Shown here piece by piece: positions 11,143-20,904 of a DNA stretch of 64,000 nucleotides (positions are counted from its first letter, which is position 1; each line of letters begins with the position of its first letter). Position numbers and translations under genes: made by a program. Below the pieces are notes generated by a model. The model was not told where the DNA came from. It saw only the letters and a program-made list of their open reading frames with translations, and made no database searches. This stretch comes from Geomonas subterranea. GTDB lineage: Bacteria > Desulfobacterota > Desulfuromonadia > Geobacterales > Geobacteraceae. The DNA lies in contig NZ_CP077683.1 of the NCBI RefSeq assembly GCF_019063845.1, forward strand, positions 4,590,001 to 4,654,000, in the 5' to 3' direction.

Positions 11143-12069
11143 ATGCAAAAATCACATCACGACGATTACCGCTCATCCAAAGCGACCTTCTGGCTGATAC
11201 TGACCACCGTCTTCTGGGGCGGCAGTTTCATCTTCAACAAGATCGGCTTTCGCGAAATCCCACCGGTCACCTTCCTGTTCTACCGCTTCGCCCTGGCGAC
11301 GCTGCTCATGGGGATACTGTGCCTGCCGCGGCTTAAGCGCTTTAACAAGCGCACCTTGAGGACCGGGCTCATAGTCGGTCTCGCCCTCGCCGCCACGAAC
11401 CTTTCCTTCGTCCTCGGGGTGAGCGGGACCAGCGTTTCCCGGGCCGGGTTCCTGAACAACCTCTTCGTGCTCCTGATCCCGCTGCTGTGCTTCGCCTTCT
11501 GGCGCGAGCGGCTGGACCGTTTGAGCGCGGCCGGGCTGATGCTGGCCCTGGCAGGCCTGTGGCTTTTGGCCCGCGGCGGCGTGGACGGCTTCAACAAGGG
11601 GGATCTTCTGTCGACCCTCTGCGCGCTGTTCATCGCGCTGCACATCATCTCCGTGTCGAAGCTTTTGCGTGACGAGGACATCTACCTGCTGAGTTTCGTC
11701 CAGTTCGCCACGGTGACCGTGGTGGGGGGGGGCCTGGACCTGCTCTTTCCCTCGCCCCCCCTCTCCGTCACCTGGGTTTCGCTTGGTTCGCTCGTCTACT
11801 GCGCCATCTTCCCGACGGTGATCTGTTTCACCCTGCAGAACACCTACCAGCGCTACACCACCCCGACCAAGGCGGGGCTCATCTACACGATGGACCCGGT
11901 CTGGAGCATGCTGGGGGGGACGCTGCTTTTGGGCGAGCGGCTTACCGCCGAGGAGTGGACCGGCTGCGCCCTTATCTTCGCGGCCGTCGTGCTCCCCTTG
12001 TCGGTGAAGCGCCTGCGCGAGCGGCAGCTTGGTATCGACTACCGCGCCGAGGGTGCCGCCGCCGACTGA
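11143..12069 (+). CDS. DMT-superfamily (EamA) transporter
   Basis: This inner-membrane transporter has about 308 residues and ten predicted helices in two EamA repeats. The first starts at about 13 (WLILTTVFWGGSFIFNKIGF) and the second at about 155. The helix-end motifs ALLLGERLTAEEW-type and GLIYTMDPVWSMLGG are family hallmarks. Members export metabolites or amino acids, but the substrate cannot be told from sequence. The start is uncertain: ATG 11143 fits the promoter geometry, ATG 11137 lies six bases earlier, and no Shine-Dalgarno is visible for either. It is monocistronic, with the glycosylase promoter just downstream. Confidence 0.88.
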   Translation: MQKSHHDDYRSSKATFWLILTTVFWGGSFIFNKIGFREIPPVTFLFYRFALATLLMGILCLPRLKRFNKRTLRTGLIVGLALAATNLSFVLGVSGTSVSRAGFLNNLFVLLIPLLCFAFWRERLDRLSAAGLMLALAGLWLLARGGVDGFNKGDLLSTLCALFIALHIISVSKLLRDEDIYLLSFVQFATVTVVGGGLDLLFPSPPLSVTWVSLGSLVYCAIFPTVICFTLQNTYQRYTTPTKAGLIYTMDPVWSMLGGTLLLGERLTAEEWTGCALIFAAVVLPLSVKRLRERQLGIDYRAEGAAAD

Positions 12070-12085
12070 CCCCGCTGCCCCGGCG

Positions 12086-12113
12086 TTGACATCGCGCCGC
12101 TACGGGCTACGCT
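12086..12113 (+). promoter_or_regulatory. Promoter of the Fpg/Nei gene
   Basis: TTGACA (12086-12091), a 16-base spacer and TACGCT (12108-12113) lie about 35 bases upstream of the ATG at 12148. The ATG has its own aaggagg-type ribosome site (ggaggaacgt). Confidence 0.5.
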
Positions 12114-12147
12114 CACCCAGTGATCTCGTGCCGTCAAGGAGGAACGT

Positions 12148-12933
12148 ATGCCGGAGCTCCCGGACCTCACCGTGTACGCTGAAAATCTCGCCAAGGCCCT
12201 GACCGGAAAGAGGGTCCACAAGGCGGCGTACCACCAGAGGGGAAAACTGAACGTCGCCGAGACGGAACTCTGTGACGCCGTGGCGGGAGCCGAGTTGACC
12301 GGCGTGGAGAGAGCGGGCAAGCAGGTCGCTTTCCGTTTCGGCAACGGCAACATCGTGCGGGTGCACCTGATGCTGACCGGAGGCTTCGTCCTGACCGATG
12401 CCGGCCGCCTGGACCGCCTGCGCTACCCGGTGCTCACCGTGACCTTCGACGACGGTTCCGTCCTTGGCGTCGCAGACGAAAAGGGGTGGGCCAGCGTGGC
12501 GCTCAATCCGGGCGAGGAAAAGGACGCACCCGACGCCCTCGCCGTTACCGCGGAACAGTTGGAGCAGCTGTGCCGGAAGAAACCGAAGACTCTCATCAAG
12601 GCGCTGCTGCTCGACCAGGCCCAGATCGGAGGTATCGGCAATGCCTACGCCGACGAGATACTCTGGACCGCGCGCATCTCCCCCAAGTCCCCCGCCGGAA
12701 AGCTTCCCCCCGAGGCGGTCCGGGCCCTGGCGGATGCCATCCCGCAGGTGCTCGAAGATGCCATAGCCGAACTGAGGAAGCGGCACCCGGACATGGTGTC
12801 CGGCGAGTACCGGGAGTTTTTGAAGGTGCACCGTCCCGAGCTGAAGAGCTCGCCCACCGGCGCAAGGATCATCAAGGAGAACGTGCAGTCCAAGCGTACC
12901 TACTACACGGAGGAGCAACAGCTGTTCCAGTAA
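12148..12933 (+). CDS. Fpg/Nei-family DNA glycosylase lacking the zinc finger
   Basis: This 261-residue protein belongs to the bifunctional glycosylase/AP-lyase family that removes oxidised bases. The N-terminus MPELPDL supplies catalytic Pro2 and Glu3. A lysine at about residue 58 (ERAGKQVAFRF) and the helix-two-turn-helix segment (LLLDQAQIGGIGNAYADEIL) are present. The C-terminal hairpin, normally a four-cysteine zinc finger, here reads TGARIIKENVQSKRTYYTEE with no cysteines, though the DNA-contacting Arg-like position is kept. This matches the zincless-finger subgroup known from NEIL1-type enzymes. Substrate preference (8-oxoG versus oxidised pyrimidines) cannot be decided, so no gene symbol is given. 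Confidence 0.88.
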   Translation: MPELPDLTVYAENLAKALTGKRVHKAAYHQRGKLNVAETELCDAVAGAELTGVERAGKQVAFRFGNGNIVRVHLMLTGGFVLTDAGRLDRLRYPVLTVTFDDGSVLGVADEKGWASVALNPGEEKDAPDALAVTAEQLEQLCRKKPKTLIKALLLDQAQIGGIGNAYADEILWTARISPKSPAGKLPPEAVRALADAIPQVLEDAIAELRKRHPDMVSGEYREFLKVHRPELKSSPTGARIIKENVQSKRTYYTEEQQLFQ

Positions 12934-12983
12934 CGGCCCGCCTTCGCACAGTCCCCCTCCCCGTTTTCGTTTGGCCCGCCTCA

Positions 12984-13008
12984 AGCGCCCGCAAGGGCGC
13001 TTTTTCGT
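12984..13008 (+). terminator. Terminator after the Fpg/Nei gene
   Basis: The stem agcgccc / gggcgct (12984-13001) is followed by TTTTTCGTTT, about 50 bases after the stop codon. Confidence 0.8.
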
Positions 13009-13049
13009 TTCCTGCACCTGTCGCCTTCCGGCTGCCGGCTCCCCGCCGG

Positions 13050-13077
13050 TTGACAAGAGACCGATCGCCGCTACTTT
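13050..13077 (+). promoter_or_regulatory. Promoter of the DUF4142 gene
   Basis: TTGACA (13050-13055), a 16-base spacer and TACTTT (13072-13077) lie about 64 bases before the ATG at 13141. Confidence 0.5.
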
Positions 13078-13140
13078 TAGATGGTTAGATTTTGCTAATC
13101 TGACACATCGTCGGCTTCGGCCACAAGAAAAGGAGGCAAC

Positions 13141-13668
13141 ATGAAGAGAAAACTGGTGTGGATGGCGGTGGTTTCCCTGTTTGCGGTCTGCAGCCTGGTG
13201 CTCCCGGCGCTGGCGGTCGAGAAGCTGACCATGGGCGAGAAATCGTTCGTGAAGGGAGCGGCCAGCGGTGGGATGATGGAGGTCGAACTGGGGCAGATGG
13301 CCAAGGAGAAGGGCAAATCTCAGGAGGTGAAGGATTTCGCCCAGCGCATGGTCACCGACCATGGCAAGGCCAACGAAGAGCTCAAAAGCGTGGTGGGCAA
13401 CAGGATGAAGATGCCGACCAAGCTGGAACTGAAGCACAAGGCTACCGTCGACAAGCTTAACAAGGCTTCCGTCGACGAGTTCGACAAGAAGTACGCCGAG
13501 GCCATGCTGAAGGACCACAAGAAGGACGTGGAGAAATTCACCAAGGAAAGCAAGAAGGCGAAGGACCCGGAGCTGAAGGGATGGATCGACAAGACCCTCC
13601 CGGTGCTGGAGCAGCACCTGCAACATGCCAGGGACATGGCCCACAAACTGGGCGTGACCGAGAAATAG
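13141..13668 (+). CDS. DUF4142 (ferritin-like helical) exported protein
   Basis: This 175-residue protein has a clear signal peptide (MKRKLVWMAVVSLFAVC..., cleavage near ALA-V at about 25). The mature region matches DUF4142: FVKGAASGGMMEVELGQMA, VKDFAQRMVTDHGKANEEL, and YAEAMLKDHKKDVEKF. The His and acidic residues are spaced as in a four-helix bundle. The family is periplasmic, often stress-related, and has no established reaction. The ribosome site aaaggaggcaac precedes the ATG. It is a single-gene unit with its own promoter and a very strong terminator. Confidence 0.9.
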   Translation: MKRKLVWMAVVSLFAVCSLVLPALAVEKLTMGEKSFVKGAASGGMMEVELGQMAKEKGKSQEVKDFAQRMVTDHGKANEELKSVVGNRMKMPTKLELKHKATVDKLNKASVDEFDKKYAEAMLKDHKKDVEKFTKESKKAKDPELKGWIDKTLPVLEQHLQHARDMAHKLGVTEK

Positions 13669-13707
13669 GAAATAAGGCGGCGGCGAGCCGCACGGGGTGC
13701 CAACAGG

Positions 13708-13745
13708 GAGGGGCTTCGTCCCGGGACGAAGCCCCTCTTTTTTTT
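13708..13745. terminator. Strong terminator after the DUF4142 gene
   Basis: The 13-bp stem gaggggcttcgtc (13708-13720) / gacgaagcccctc (13725-13737) is followed by eight or nine T. It abuts the stop codon of the malQ remnant on the other strand. Confidence 0.92.
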
Positions 13746-14019
13746 CAGCGCGCCCTGCCGTACCTGACTGTCATGTCGGCCAGGCGAGCCGCAACACCCG
13801 CGAGGTCGCACGAGTGGGGCAACCGCCATTGCCAGTTCCCCTCGGTCATCCCGGGGGGGGCATCCTCGACTCCTCCCCCCCTTCCAGCAGGTCCTGCATC
13901 TGGGTGACCGCCGTCCGCGCCACCGACATCAGGGCGAGCGTGATCACCTCCCAGTTGGCGCCCTCCGGCGCCCGTCCCAGGTAGCGGGTCAGCCGCTCCC
14001 GCTCCTCGAAAGCCGCAGC
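13745..14019 (-). pseudogene. Remnant of malQ (4-alpha-glucanotransferase), C-terminus only
   Basis: On the minus strand this stretch encodes about 90 residues matching the end of amylomaltase: FEERERLTRYLGR, WEVITLALMSVARTAVTQMQ-DLL, then MTEGNWQWRLP and LADMTVRYGRAR before a TGA at 13745-13747. Family members end with a similar A-x-V-A-x-T-x-x-x-x-QDLL and (P)G-x-x-x-GNW-x-WR sequence. The two halves are in different frames. The break lies at the G-run 13853-13860 (+ strand) and one extra base would restore frame. The N-terminal ~400 residues are absent, because the cytochrome gene's terminator lies just upstream. It is a deletion relic. The only other glycogen gene in the window, glgX, is 5 kb away. 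Confidence 0.75.
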
Positions 14020-14036
14020 ATCATGTCTCCTCCGTG

Positions 14037-14068
14037 AAAAAGCCCCACCTCGTGGGAGTGGGGCTTTG
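14037..14068 (-). terminator. Terminator of the di-heme cytochrome gene
   Basis: On the minus strand, the stem agccccac/gtggggct (14041-14065) is followed by TTTTTC. It lies about 35 bases after the stop codon at 14100. Confidence 0.8.
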
Positions 14069-14099
14069 GCTGCAAAATGATGTTGTCGCCGTGATGATG

Positions 14100-15638
14100 C
14101 TAGAGCACCCGCAGGAACGCGACCAGGTTGTTCTGCTCCTCCTGGCTGAGGCGCAACCCAAGAACCAGGTCGAAGAACTTCACCGTGTCCTCGAGCGTCA
14201 GGCAGCGGCCGTCGTGCAGGTACGGGGGGCTTTCCTTGATGCCGCGCAGCGTGAAGGTCTTGATGGGTCCGTCCCCCGGTTCCCTGGTGAAGCGGTCAAG
14301 CTGCAGATCGTGCATCTGCTGGTCCAGGTAGAACGGGGCCGGGTGGCACACACCGCATCTCCCTTTGCCGAAAAACACCTTCTGTCCGGCAAGCTCCGCC
14401 TGGGTCGCCCGCTCGGGCGCAAGATAACCGGCCGGGTCGAGCTTGGGAGCAGGCGGCACGTCGAACATGTTCTGCATCTGGGCCATGTGGGCCATCTGGA
14501 CGCGGCTGATCACATTCATCCCCTTCTTGGCGGCGTGGATCTCGTCGCCGTTGAAGTAGGCGGTGCGCTGCTCGAACTCGGAGAAGTCCTCCACCGAGCG
14601 GAGGCTCCGCTTGGAGGCGTGGATCTGCTGGTTGAAAAGCCCCCTGAGGCTCACCGTGTCGAGCCGGAAGCGCCGCTCCTGGGGACGGATGTCGGGGCTT
14701 AGGTGAAACTGCGCTGTGGTGTGGCCGTTGACATGGCAATCAAGGCAGGCGACGCCAAGGCTCGGGTTTTCGCTTTTCCTGTCGTCGGTGGGGTTGAACT
14801 CCTCCTGCGGGAACGGGGTCACCAGCATGCGCAGACCGTCGAGCTGGACCGGGGTGAGCAGGTCCTTGAACAGGCGGTAGTAATTGCTGATGGAAACCAC
14901 CTCGCCGCGCGAGACGTCGCCCAGTTCCGGCCTGTTCTGCAGGAAGATGGCCGGGGGGAATTCGGGGAGGAAGGCGTCGGGAAGGTCGAAATCGACGTCG
15001 AAGCGCTGCAGCCTCGGGAACATGTCGATCTGCATCTGGGGGAAGACCTGGCCGCCGTTCACCTGTTTCGGGTGGGGAAGCGGCGGGTAGGGGAACAGGT
15101 TCTTCGACCTGATCTCGCCGGGGGGCGTCGCCGCCAGTCTCTCCCACGAGGTTCCCTGGGAAAGCCGCGCCGTCGGGCCGACCGCGATGGGCTTGCCGCG
15201 TGACATCTTCACGTCCGGTGACAGCCTGGGGCGCAGATCGTAGCGCGATTCCAGGAGGCGCCGCTGGGTCTCCATCACCTTGGGCTTTTCCGCCACGTCC
15301 TTCTGGTATACCTCCTGGAAGGTCGTCATCGGCTTCTTGGCGTCCAGCGGGTCGCGGTAGAAGTCGAAGCCGAGGGTCTTCCCTTCGTCGGGCTGGTTCT
15401 TGAAAGCGGTCGACGACGGTTCGGCTTTGGTCGCGCTGAAGAGGTCGGAGTTGTCATGGTTTCCCTTTTGCTGCTCGGGCCGGTTTTGCGGTACCTCCCT
15501 CGGCGTCTGGGCTTCCATGACGGCGTCCGGTGGCGCCTTTCGGGGAGCGTGCCCCTCGGCGGTCCAGGAGTTGACGGCGGGGAGAATCAGGGCTGCTGCA
15601 AGAAAGAGTGACGATACCAGCGTTGCATCTTTTCTCAT
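14100..15638 (-). CDS. Secreted di-heme cytochrome, cytochrome c peroxidase-like
   Basis: This 512-residue protein has a signal peptide (MRKDATLVSSLFLAAALILP). Two c-type heme motifs are visible: CLDCH in the middle and CGVCH in the last quarter. The C-terminal segment TFTLRGIKESPPYLHDGRCLTLEDTV-type is diagnostic of the di-heme peroxidase/MauG superfamily (R-x-x-PYLHDGR...L-x-x-x-V-x-x-[FH]). The N-terminal 200 residues are an unusual low-complexity extension, making it longer than standard CcpA (about 330). The likely location is periplasmic or outer-membrane associated. Peroxidase activity is not proven by the motifs. ATG 15638 has gggagct upstream; the longer frame from 15773 has no support. 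Confidence 0.85.
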   Translation of the reverse strand: MRKDATLVSSLFLAAALILPAVNSWTAEGHAPRKAPPDAVMEAQTPREVPQNRPEQQKGNHDNSDLFSATKAEPSSTAFKNQPDEGKTLGFDFYRDPLDAKKPMTTFQEVYQKDVAEKPKVMETQRRLLESRYDLRPRLSPDVKMSRGKPIAVGPTARLSQGTSWERLAATPPGEIRSKNLFPYPPLPHPKQVNGGQVFPQMQIDMFPRLQRFDVDFDLPDAFLPEFPPAIFLQNRPELGDVSRGEVVSISNYYRLFKDLLTPVQLDGLRMLVTPFPQEEFNPTDDRKSENPSLGVACLDCHVNGHTTAQFHLSPDIRPQERRFRLDTVSLRGLFNQQIHASKRSLRSVEDFSEFEQRTAYFNGDEIHAAKKGMNVISRVQMAHMAQMQNMFDVPPAPKLDPAGYLAPERATQAELAGQKVFFGKGRCGVCHPAPFYLDQQMHDLQLDRFTREPGDGPIKTFTLRGIKESPPYLHDGRCLTLEDTVKFFDLVLGLRLSQEEQNNLVAFLRVL

Positions 15639-15772
15639 ACGTGAGCTCCCTTTGTGTCTGGAATGTTGGAACCCGCTAATTTTTACATAGCCGCCAGTGA
15701 AGTCAAACGATCTGTGGGGAGGGGGCGGTGGCCGGTCTGTATCTATGTCGTTGTCGCGCTGCCAGCTTCGCA

Positions 15773-15801
15773 TTGACAGGGTTCACGCCTGCGGGTATGT
15801 T
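15773..15801 (+). promoter_or_regulatory. Upstream promoter P1 of the 15884 operon
   Basis: TTGACA (15773-15778), a 17-base spacer and TATGTT (15796-15801). It would give a leader of about 75 bases. Confidence 0.5.
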
Positions 15802-15816
15802 CTCTCAGGTTAGTTT

Positions 15817-15845
15817 TTGCAGATATTTGAGGCCAGTAGTATACT
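15817..15845 (+). promoter_or_regulatory. Downstream promoter P2 of the 15884 operon
   Basis: TTGCAG (15817-15822), a 17-base spacer and TATACT (15840-15845) are correctly spaced about 32 bases before the start codon. It lies in tandem with P1. Confidence 0.55.
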
Positions 15846-15883
15846 GAAATCGTTGAAAACGCCCCTTAAAGGAGGGCTCGGCA

Positions 15884-16429
15884 ATGAAGAAGATCCGGAC
15901 TGGTATCCTTTTGATTCCCTTGTTCCTGATCGCTGTGTCAGTGACGGGTGTCCCCACCATGAGCCGCGCCGATTCGGGCGCGCGCGGTGAAGCTTTGACC
16001 CGCGTCACTAGTCGAGGCGGCGGTGAAGTTCAAGCCCGGGCTGGCGGGCGCGGCGGGACCAGCTATTCCCGGGGCTACAGTCGCGGCGGCTATGGCTACG
16101 GCGGCCACAGTCACAGCGGCGGGTACTTCTCCGGGAGCGTCTATATCGGCCCGGGGTGGGGCTACTGGGATCCTTTCTTCTATCCCTACTACTACACCTA
16201 CCCCGCGTACCCCTACTACTATACGCCCCCTGCGGTCGTGGCGCCGCAGGAGCCGCAGGAGTACATCTCCCCCGACACGACGACTGGCGACGAGCAAACC
16301 GGGTACTGGTACTACTGCCGCAAGCCTGAGGGTTACTACCCGTACGTGGATCGTTGCCCCAGTGGCTGGATGAAGGTGGTGCCCAATACGACGCCCCCCG
16401 CTCAGTCAGAGGAAGATAAGGAGGATTGA
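15884..16429 (+). CDS. Secreted Gly/Tyr-rich envelope protein
   Basis: This 181-residue protein has a signal peptide (hydrophobic core IPLFLIAVSVTGV, likely cleavage near SRA-D at about 31). A Gly/Ser/Arg/Tyr-rich low-complexity middle (GYSRGGYGYGGHSHSGGY) and a Tyr/Pro-rich stretch (YPYYYTYPAYPYYY) follow. The short conserved C-terminal module YWYYCRKPEGYYPYVDRCP has two cysteines and recurs in many proteobacterial exported proteins of unknown role. The ribosome site aaaggagg precedes the ATG. The next gene begins three bases after the stop, so they form an operon with a lipoprotein. The location is probably periplasm or outer membrane. Confidence 0.85.
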   Translation: MKKIRTGILLIPLFLIAVSVTGVPTMSRADSGARGEALTRVTSRGGGEVQARAGGRGGTSYSRGYSRGGYGYGGHSHSGGYFSGSVYIGPGWGYWDPFFYPYYYTYPAYPYYYTPPAVVAPQEPQEYISPDTTTGDEQTGYWYYCRKPEGYYPYVDRCPSGWMKVVPNTTPPAQSEEDKED

Positions 16430-16432
16430 CAG

Positions 16433-16960
16433 ATGATGAAGACCAGGACGACAGTTTGGTCGTTGCTCGCCTTGCTGGTGCTTGGTGGCTGCGCCACCAT
16501 GCCCACGGGGCCTAGCGTCAGGGTGTTGCCGACCCCGGGGAAATCCTTCGAGCAGTTCATGGCTGAGGACGCCCTCTGCCGCAGGTATGCCGAACAGCAG
16601 CTCGGCATGAGCCCGCAGGACACGGCGAATCAGAACACCGCCACCAGCGCCGTGGTCGGCGGGGCGATCGGCGCCGGCGTGGGCGCCATGCTGGGCGCGG
16701 CCAGCGGCAACGCGGGCGCGGGGGCCGCGATCGGCGGCGGCACCGGCCTTCTCTTCGGCGCGGCGAGCGGCTCCGAATCCGGCCGGGTCTACGGCTACGA
16801 GGCCCAGCGGCGCTACGACAACACCTACGTGCAGTGCATGTACGCCAAGGGGAACCAGATCCCGGGATCGGTGCGCAAGGTGCGCCGGGCACGGCCGTAC
16901 ACCCCGCCTCCTCCCCCAGATATGTACTCGGTTCCGCCGGATTACTATCCGGAACGTTGA
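16433..16960 (+). CDS. Glycine-zipper lipoprotein
   Basis: This 175-residue lipoprotein has the lipobox LLVLGGC (Cys at about 20). Residues 70-115 form a glycine-zipper segment (VVGGAIGAGVGAMLGAASG and GAGAAIGGGTGLLFGAASG), typical of outer-membrane-embedded SlyB/Pcp-like or YMGG-type proteins. A cysteine motif (YVQCMYAKGNQIPG) and a proline-rich tail ending PPDYYPER follow. It starts three bases after its neighbour's stop codon and uses the aaggagg at the end of that gene. A structural outer-membrane role is likely. The exact function is unknown. Confidence 0.88.
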   Translation: MMKTRTTVWSLLALLVLGGCATMPTGPSVRVLPTPGKSFEQFMAEDALCRRYAEQQLGMSPQDTANQNTATSAVVGGAIGAGVGAMLGAASGNAGAGAAIGGGTGLLFGAASGSESGRVYGYEAQRRYDNTYVQCMYAKGNQIPGSVRKVRRARPYTPPPPPDMYSVPPDYYPER

Positions 16961-16969
16961 AAGAAGTGG

Positions 16970-16993
16970 GGGCGCCTTCCCGGGCGCCCTTTC
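16970..16993 (+). terminator. Terminator after the glycine-zipper lipoprotein gene
   Basis: The stem gggcgcc (16970-16976) / ggcgccc (16983-16989) is followed by a short T-rich stretch (TTTCATTT). It is of moderate strength. Confidence 0.6.
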
Positions 16994-17035
16994 ATTTGGG
17001 CGACGGTTACGCCCGTCCCGTGCGTTCCAGTCAGT

Positions 17036-17064
17036 TTGTGATTATTAACCGGTTGTGCTATCGT
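17036..17064 (+). promoter_or_regulatory. Promoter of lnt
   Basis: TTGTGA (17036-17041), a 17-base spacer and TATCGT (17059-17064) predict initiation near 17071. This supports the TTG at 17101 as the lnt start rather than any codon upstream. Confidence 0.45.
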
Positions 17065-17100
17065 GCCACCCTGCAGTTATCCAGAACCAGAGGTTCATCC

Positions 17101-18651
17101 TTGACCGATTCCAAAGACTTCAAGTTCCTGTTGCCGTGGGGGGGCGCCATTGCGAGCGGAATCCTCATGTTCGTGGGCTATGCCGGCTTCGACCAGTTCT
17201 ACCTGGAGTGGTTCTTCCTGCTCCCCCTGCTTTGGGCGCTGCGGGGGCAGCGTCCAAAGCGCGCCTTTATCCTTGGATGGCTGGCCGGAATCGTCGGACA
17301 CGGTGGCGGCTTCTACTGGATCATCCAGATGTTCCAGCAGTTCGCCGGCGCCCCCTGGATCGCCGGCGTCTTCGGCCTGTTGCTGCTTGCCGCCGCCAAC
17401 GGCATCGTGCTGGCGGTCTGGGCCTGGGGGACCACGCTTGTGACGCGCGACCGGCAGTGGCAGGTGCTCTGGGCCGCGCCGGTGATCTGGACCGCCATGG
17501 AGAAGCTCTGGCCCGAGGTCTTCCCCAACTACCTGGGGGCGAGCCAGTACCGCATCTCGCACCTCACCCAGATCGCCGACTTCGCCGGCATCCTCGGAGT
17601 GTCGTTCCTGGTGATCTACATCAACGCCACCCTCTACTGGGCGACGGTTTGCTGGCGCGAGCAAAGGACCATGGCATGGCGCGCAATCGCCGCGCTCGCT
17701 GTGACGCTTCTGCTGGTAACAGGGTACGGGGAACTGCGCATCAGGGAGGTGGAACGCAAGGTCGCTTCGGCGCAAAGGCTCACGGTCGGCCTGGTTCAGA
17801 CCAACAGGGGCGCGGCGGACAACCACCTGGCCGTGGATCTCATGCAGAAGGAACACCGCGACCTGTCCCGGGAGCTGGTGGCGGTGCAAAAGCCGGACCT
17901 GGTGGTCTGGCCCGAGGGGGTGTTGAGCGTGAGCCTCGCCTCCCGCGAGGGGAGCCTCCCCACCTGGGCGCTGGGTGATCTGCAAACTCCGCTGCTCTTT
18001 GGAGCCTGCCTGCAGATCAAGGAGGAGGGGGAAACCCGCTTTTGCAACAGCGCCCTTTTGGCCGACGGCTCGGGACGCATCCTGGGGAACTACGACAAGA
18101 CGGTGCTGGTTCCCTTCGGGGAGTACATCCCCTTCGGGGACATCTTCCCGCAGCTCTACGCGTGGTCACCGTACAGCGCCAAGTTCTTTTCCGGCAGAAG
18201 CACGCAGCCCCTCAAACTGGGGAGCCACCTGTTGTCGGTGAGCATCTGTTACGAGGACATTTTCCCCACCCACATCAGGAAGCTGATGCGCGGCGGGGGC
18301 GAAGGGCGCAAAGCCGATGTCATGTTCAACCTGACCAACGACTCCTGGTACGGCAATTCGGTCGAGCCGGTGGAGCACCTGGCTCTGGCCAGCTTTCGTT
18401 CCATCGAGAACCGTCGCTCCCTGGTGCGGGTCACCAACACCGGCATCTCTGCCTTCGTCGATCCCGTGGGGCGCATCGTGAGCCGCACCGGGGTGTGGAC
18501 CCGGGAGGTCCTGGTGGACCGGGTGCCGCTTCTGGATGGGGGGACGCTGTACGGGGCGGCTGGCGACTGGATCGGCTGGCTCTGCGCTGCCATCTCGCTC
18601 TTCGTGATCGCCCGTTCGACTCTGTCTAAAAAAGCACGCGCTTCAGTTTGA
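17101..18651 (+). CDS. lnt: Apolipoprotein N-acyltransferase
   Basis: This inner-membrane enzyme adds the third acyl chain to the N-terminal cysteine of lipoproteins, as needed before Lol-dependent sorting. The protein has about 516 residues. Several transmembrane helices fill the first ~200 residues (for example FDQFYLEWFFLLPLLWAL and WLAGIVGHGGGFYWI). A periplasmic nitrilase domain follows with the Glu in VVWPEGVLS, the Lys in NYDKTVLVPFGEYIPF, and the nucleophilic Cys in SICYEDIFP. A C-terminal helix closes the protein. The start is TTG 17101 with gagg seven bases upstream. The open frame reaches back to 16834, through the terminator and promoter, and that part is not coding. Confidence 0.94.
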   Translation: MTDSKDFKFLLPWGGAIASGILMFVGYAGFDQFYLEWFFLLPLLWALRGQRPKRAFILGWLAGIVGHGGGFYWIIQMFQQFAGAPWIAGVFGLLLLAAANGIVLAVWAWGTTLVTRDRQWQVLWAAPVIWTAMEKLWPEVFPNYLGASQYRISHLTQIADFAGILGVSFLVIYINATLYWATVCWREQRTMAWRAIAALAVTLLLVTGYGELRIREVERKVASAQRLTVGLVQTNRGAADNHLAVDLMQKEHRDLSRELVAVQKPDLVVWPEGVLSVSLASREGSLPTWALGDLQTPLLFGACLQIKEEGETRFCNSALLADGSGRILGNYDKTVLVPFGEYIPFGDIFPQLYAWSPYSAKFFSGRSTQPLKLGSHLLSVSICYEDIFPTHIRKLMRGGGEGRKADVMFNLTNDSWYGNSVEPVEHLALASFRSIENRRSLVRVTNTGISAFVDPVGRIVSRTGVWTREVLVDRVPLLDGGTLYGAAGDWIGWLCAAISLFVIARSTLSKKARASV

Positions 18652-18755
18652 CTGAAAAACCTGATGGTTTATAGTCTCACAGGGTAAAAAGCGAACTGAC
18701 AGCATCACCCTCACAGAGTGCGCCCTCAGGCTGTGTGATCGGTCCTAAGGAAACG

Positions 18756-20888
<2,133 letters not shown>

Positions 20889-20904
20889 GGGGAAGGAGCT
20901 GAAT

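Noticed and set aside
12100-13644. 514-codon minus-strand frame across the Fpg/Nei and DUF4142 genes
   Set aside because: It spans two real genes, a terminator and a promoter on the + strand, and its sequence has no recognisable motif.
16834-17100. N-terminal extension of lnt
   Set aside because: The in-frame stretch runs through the end of the lipoprotein gene, a terminator and a promoter, and it lacks a ribosome site.
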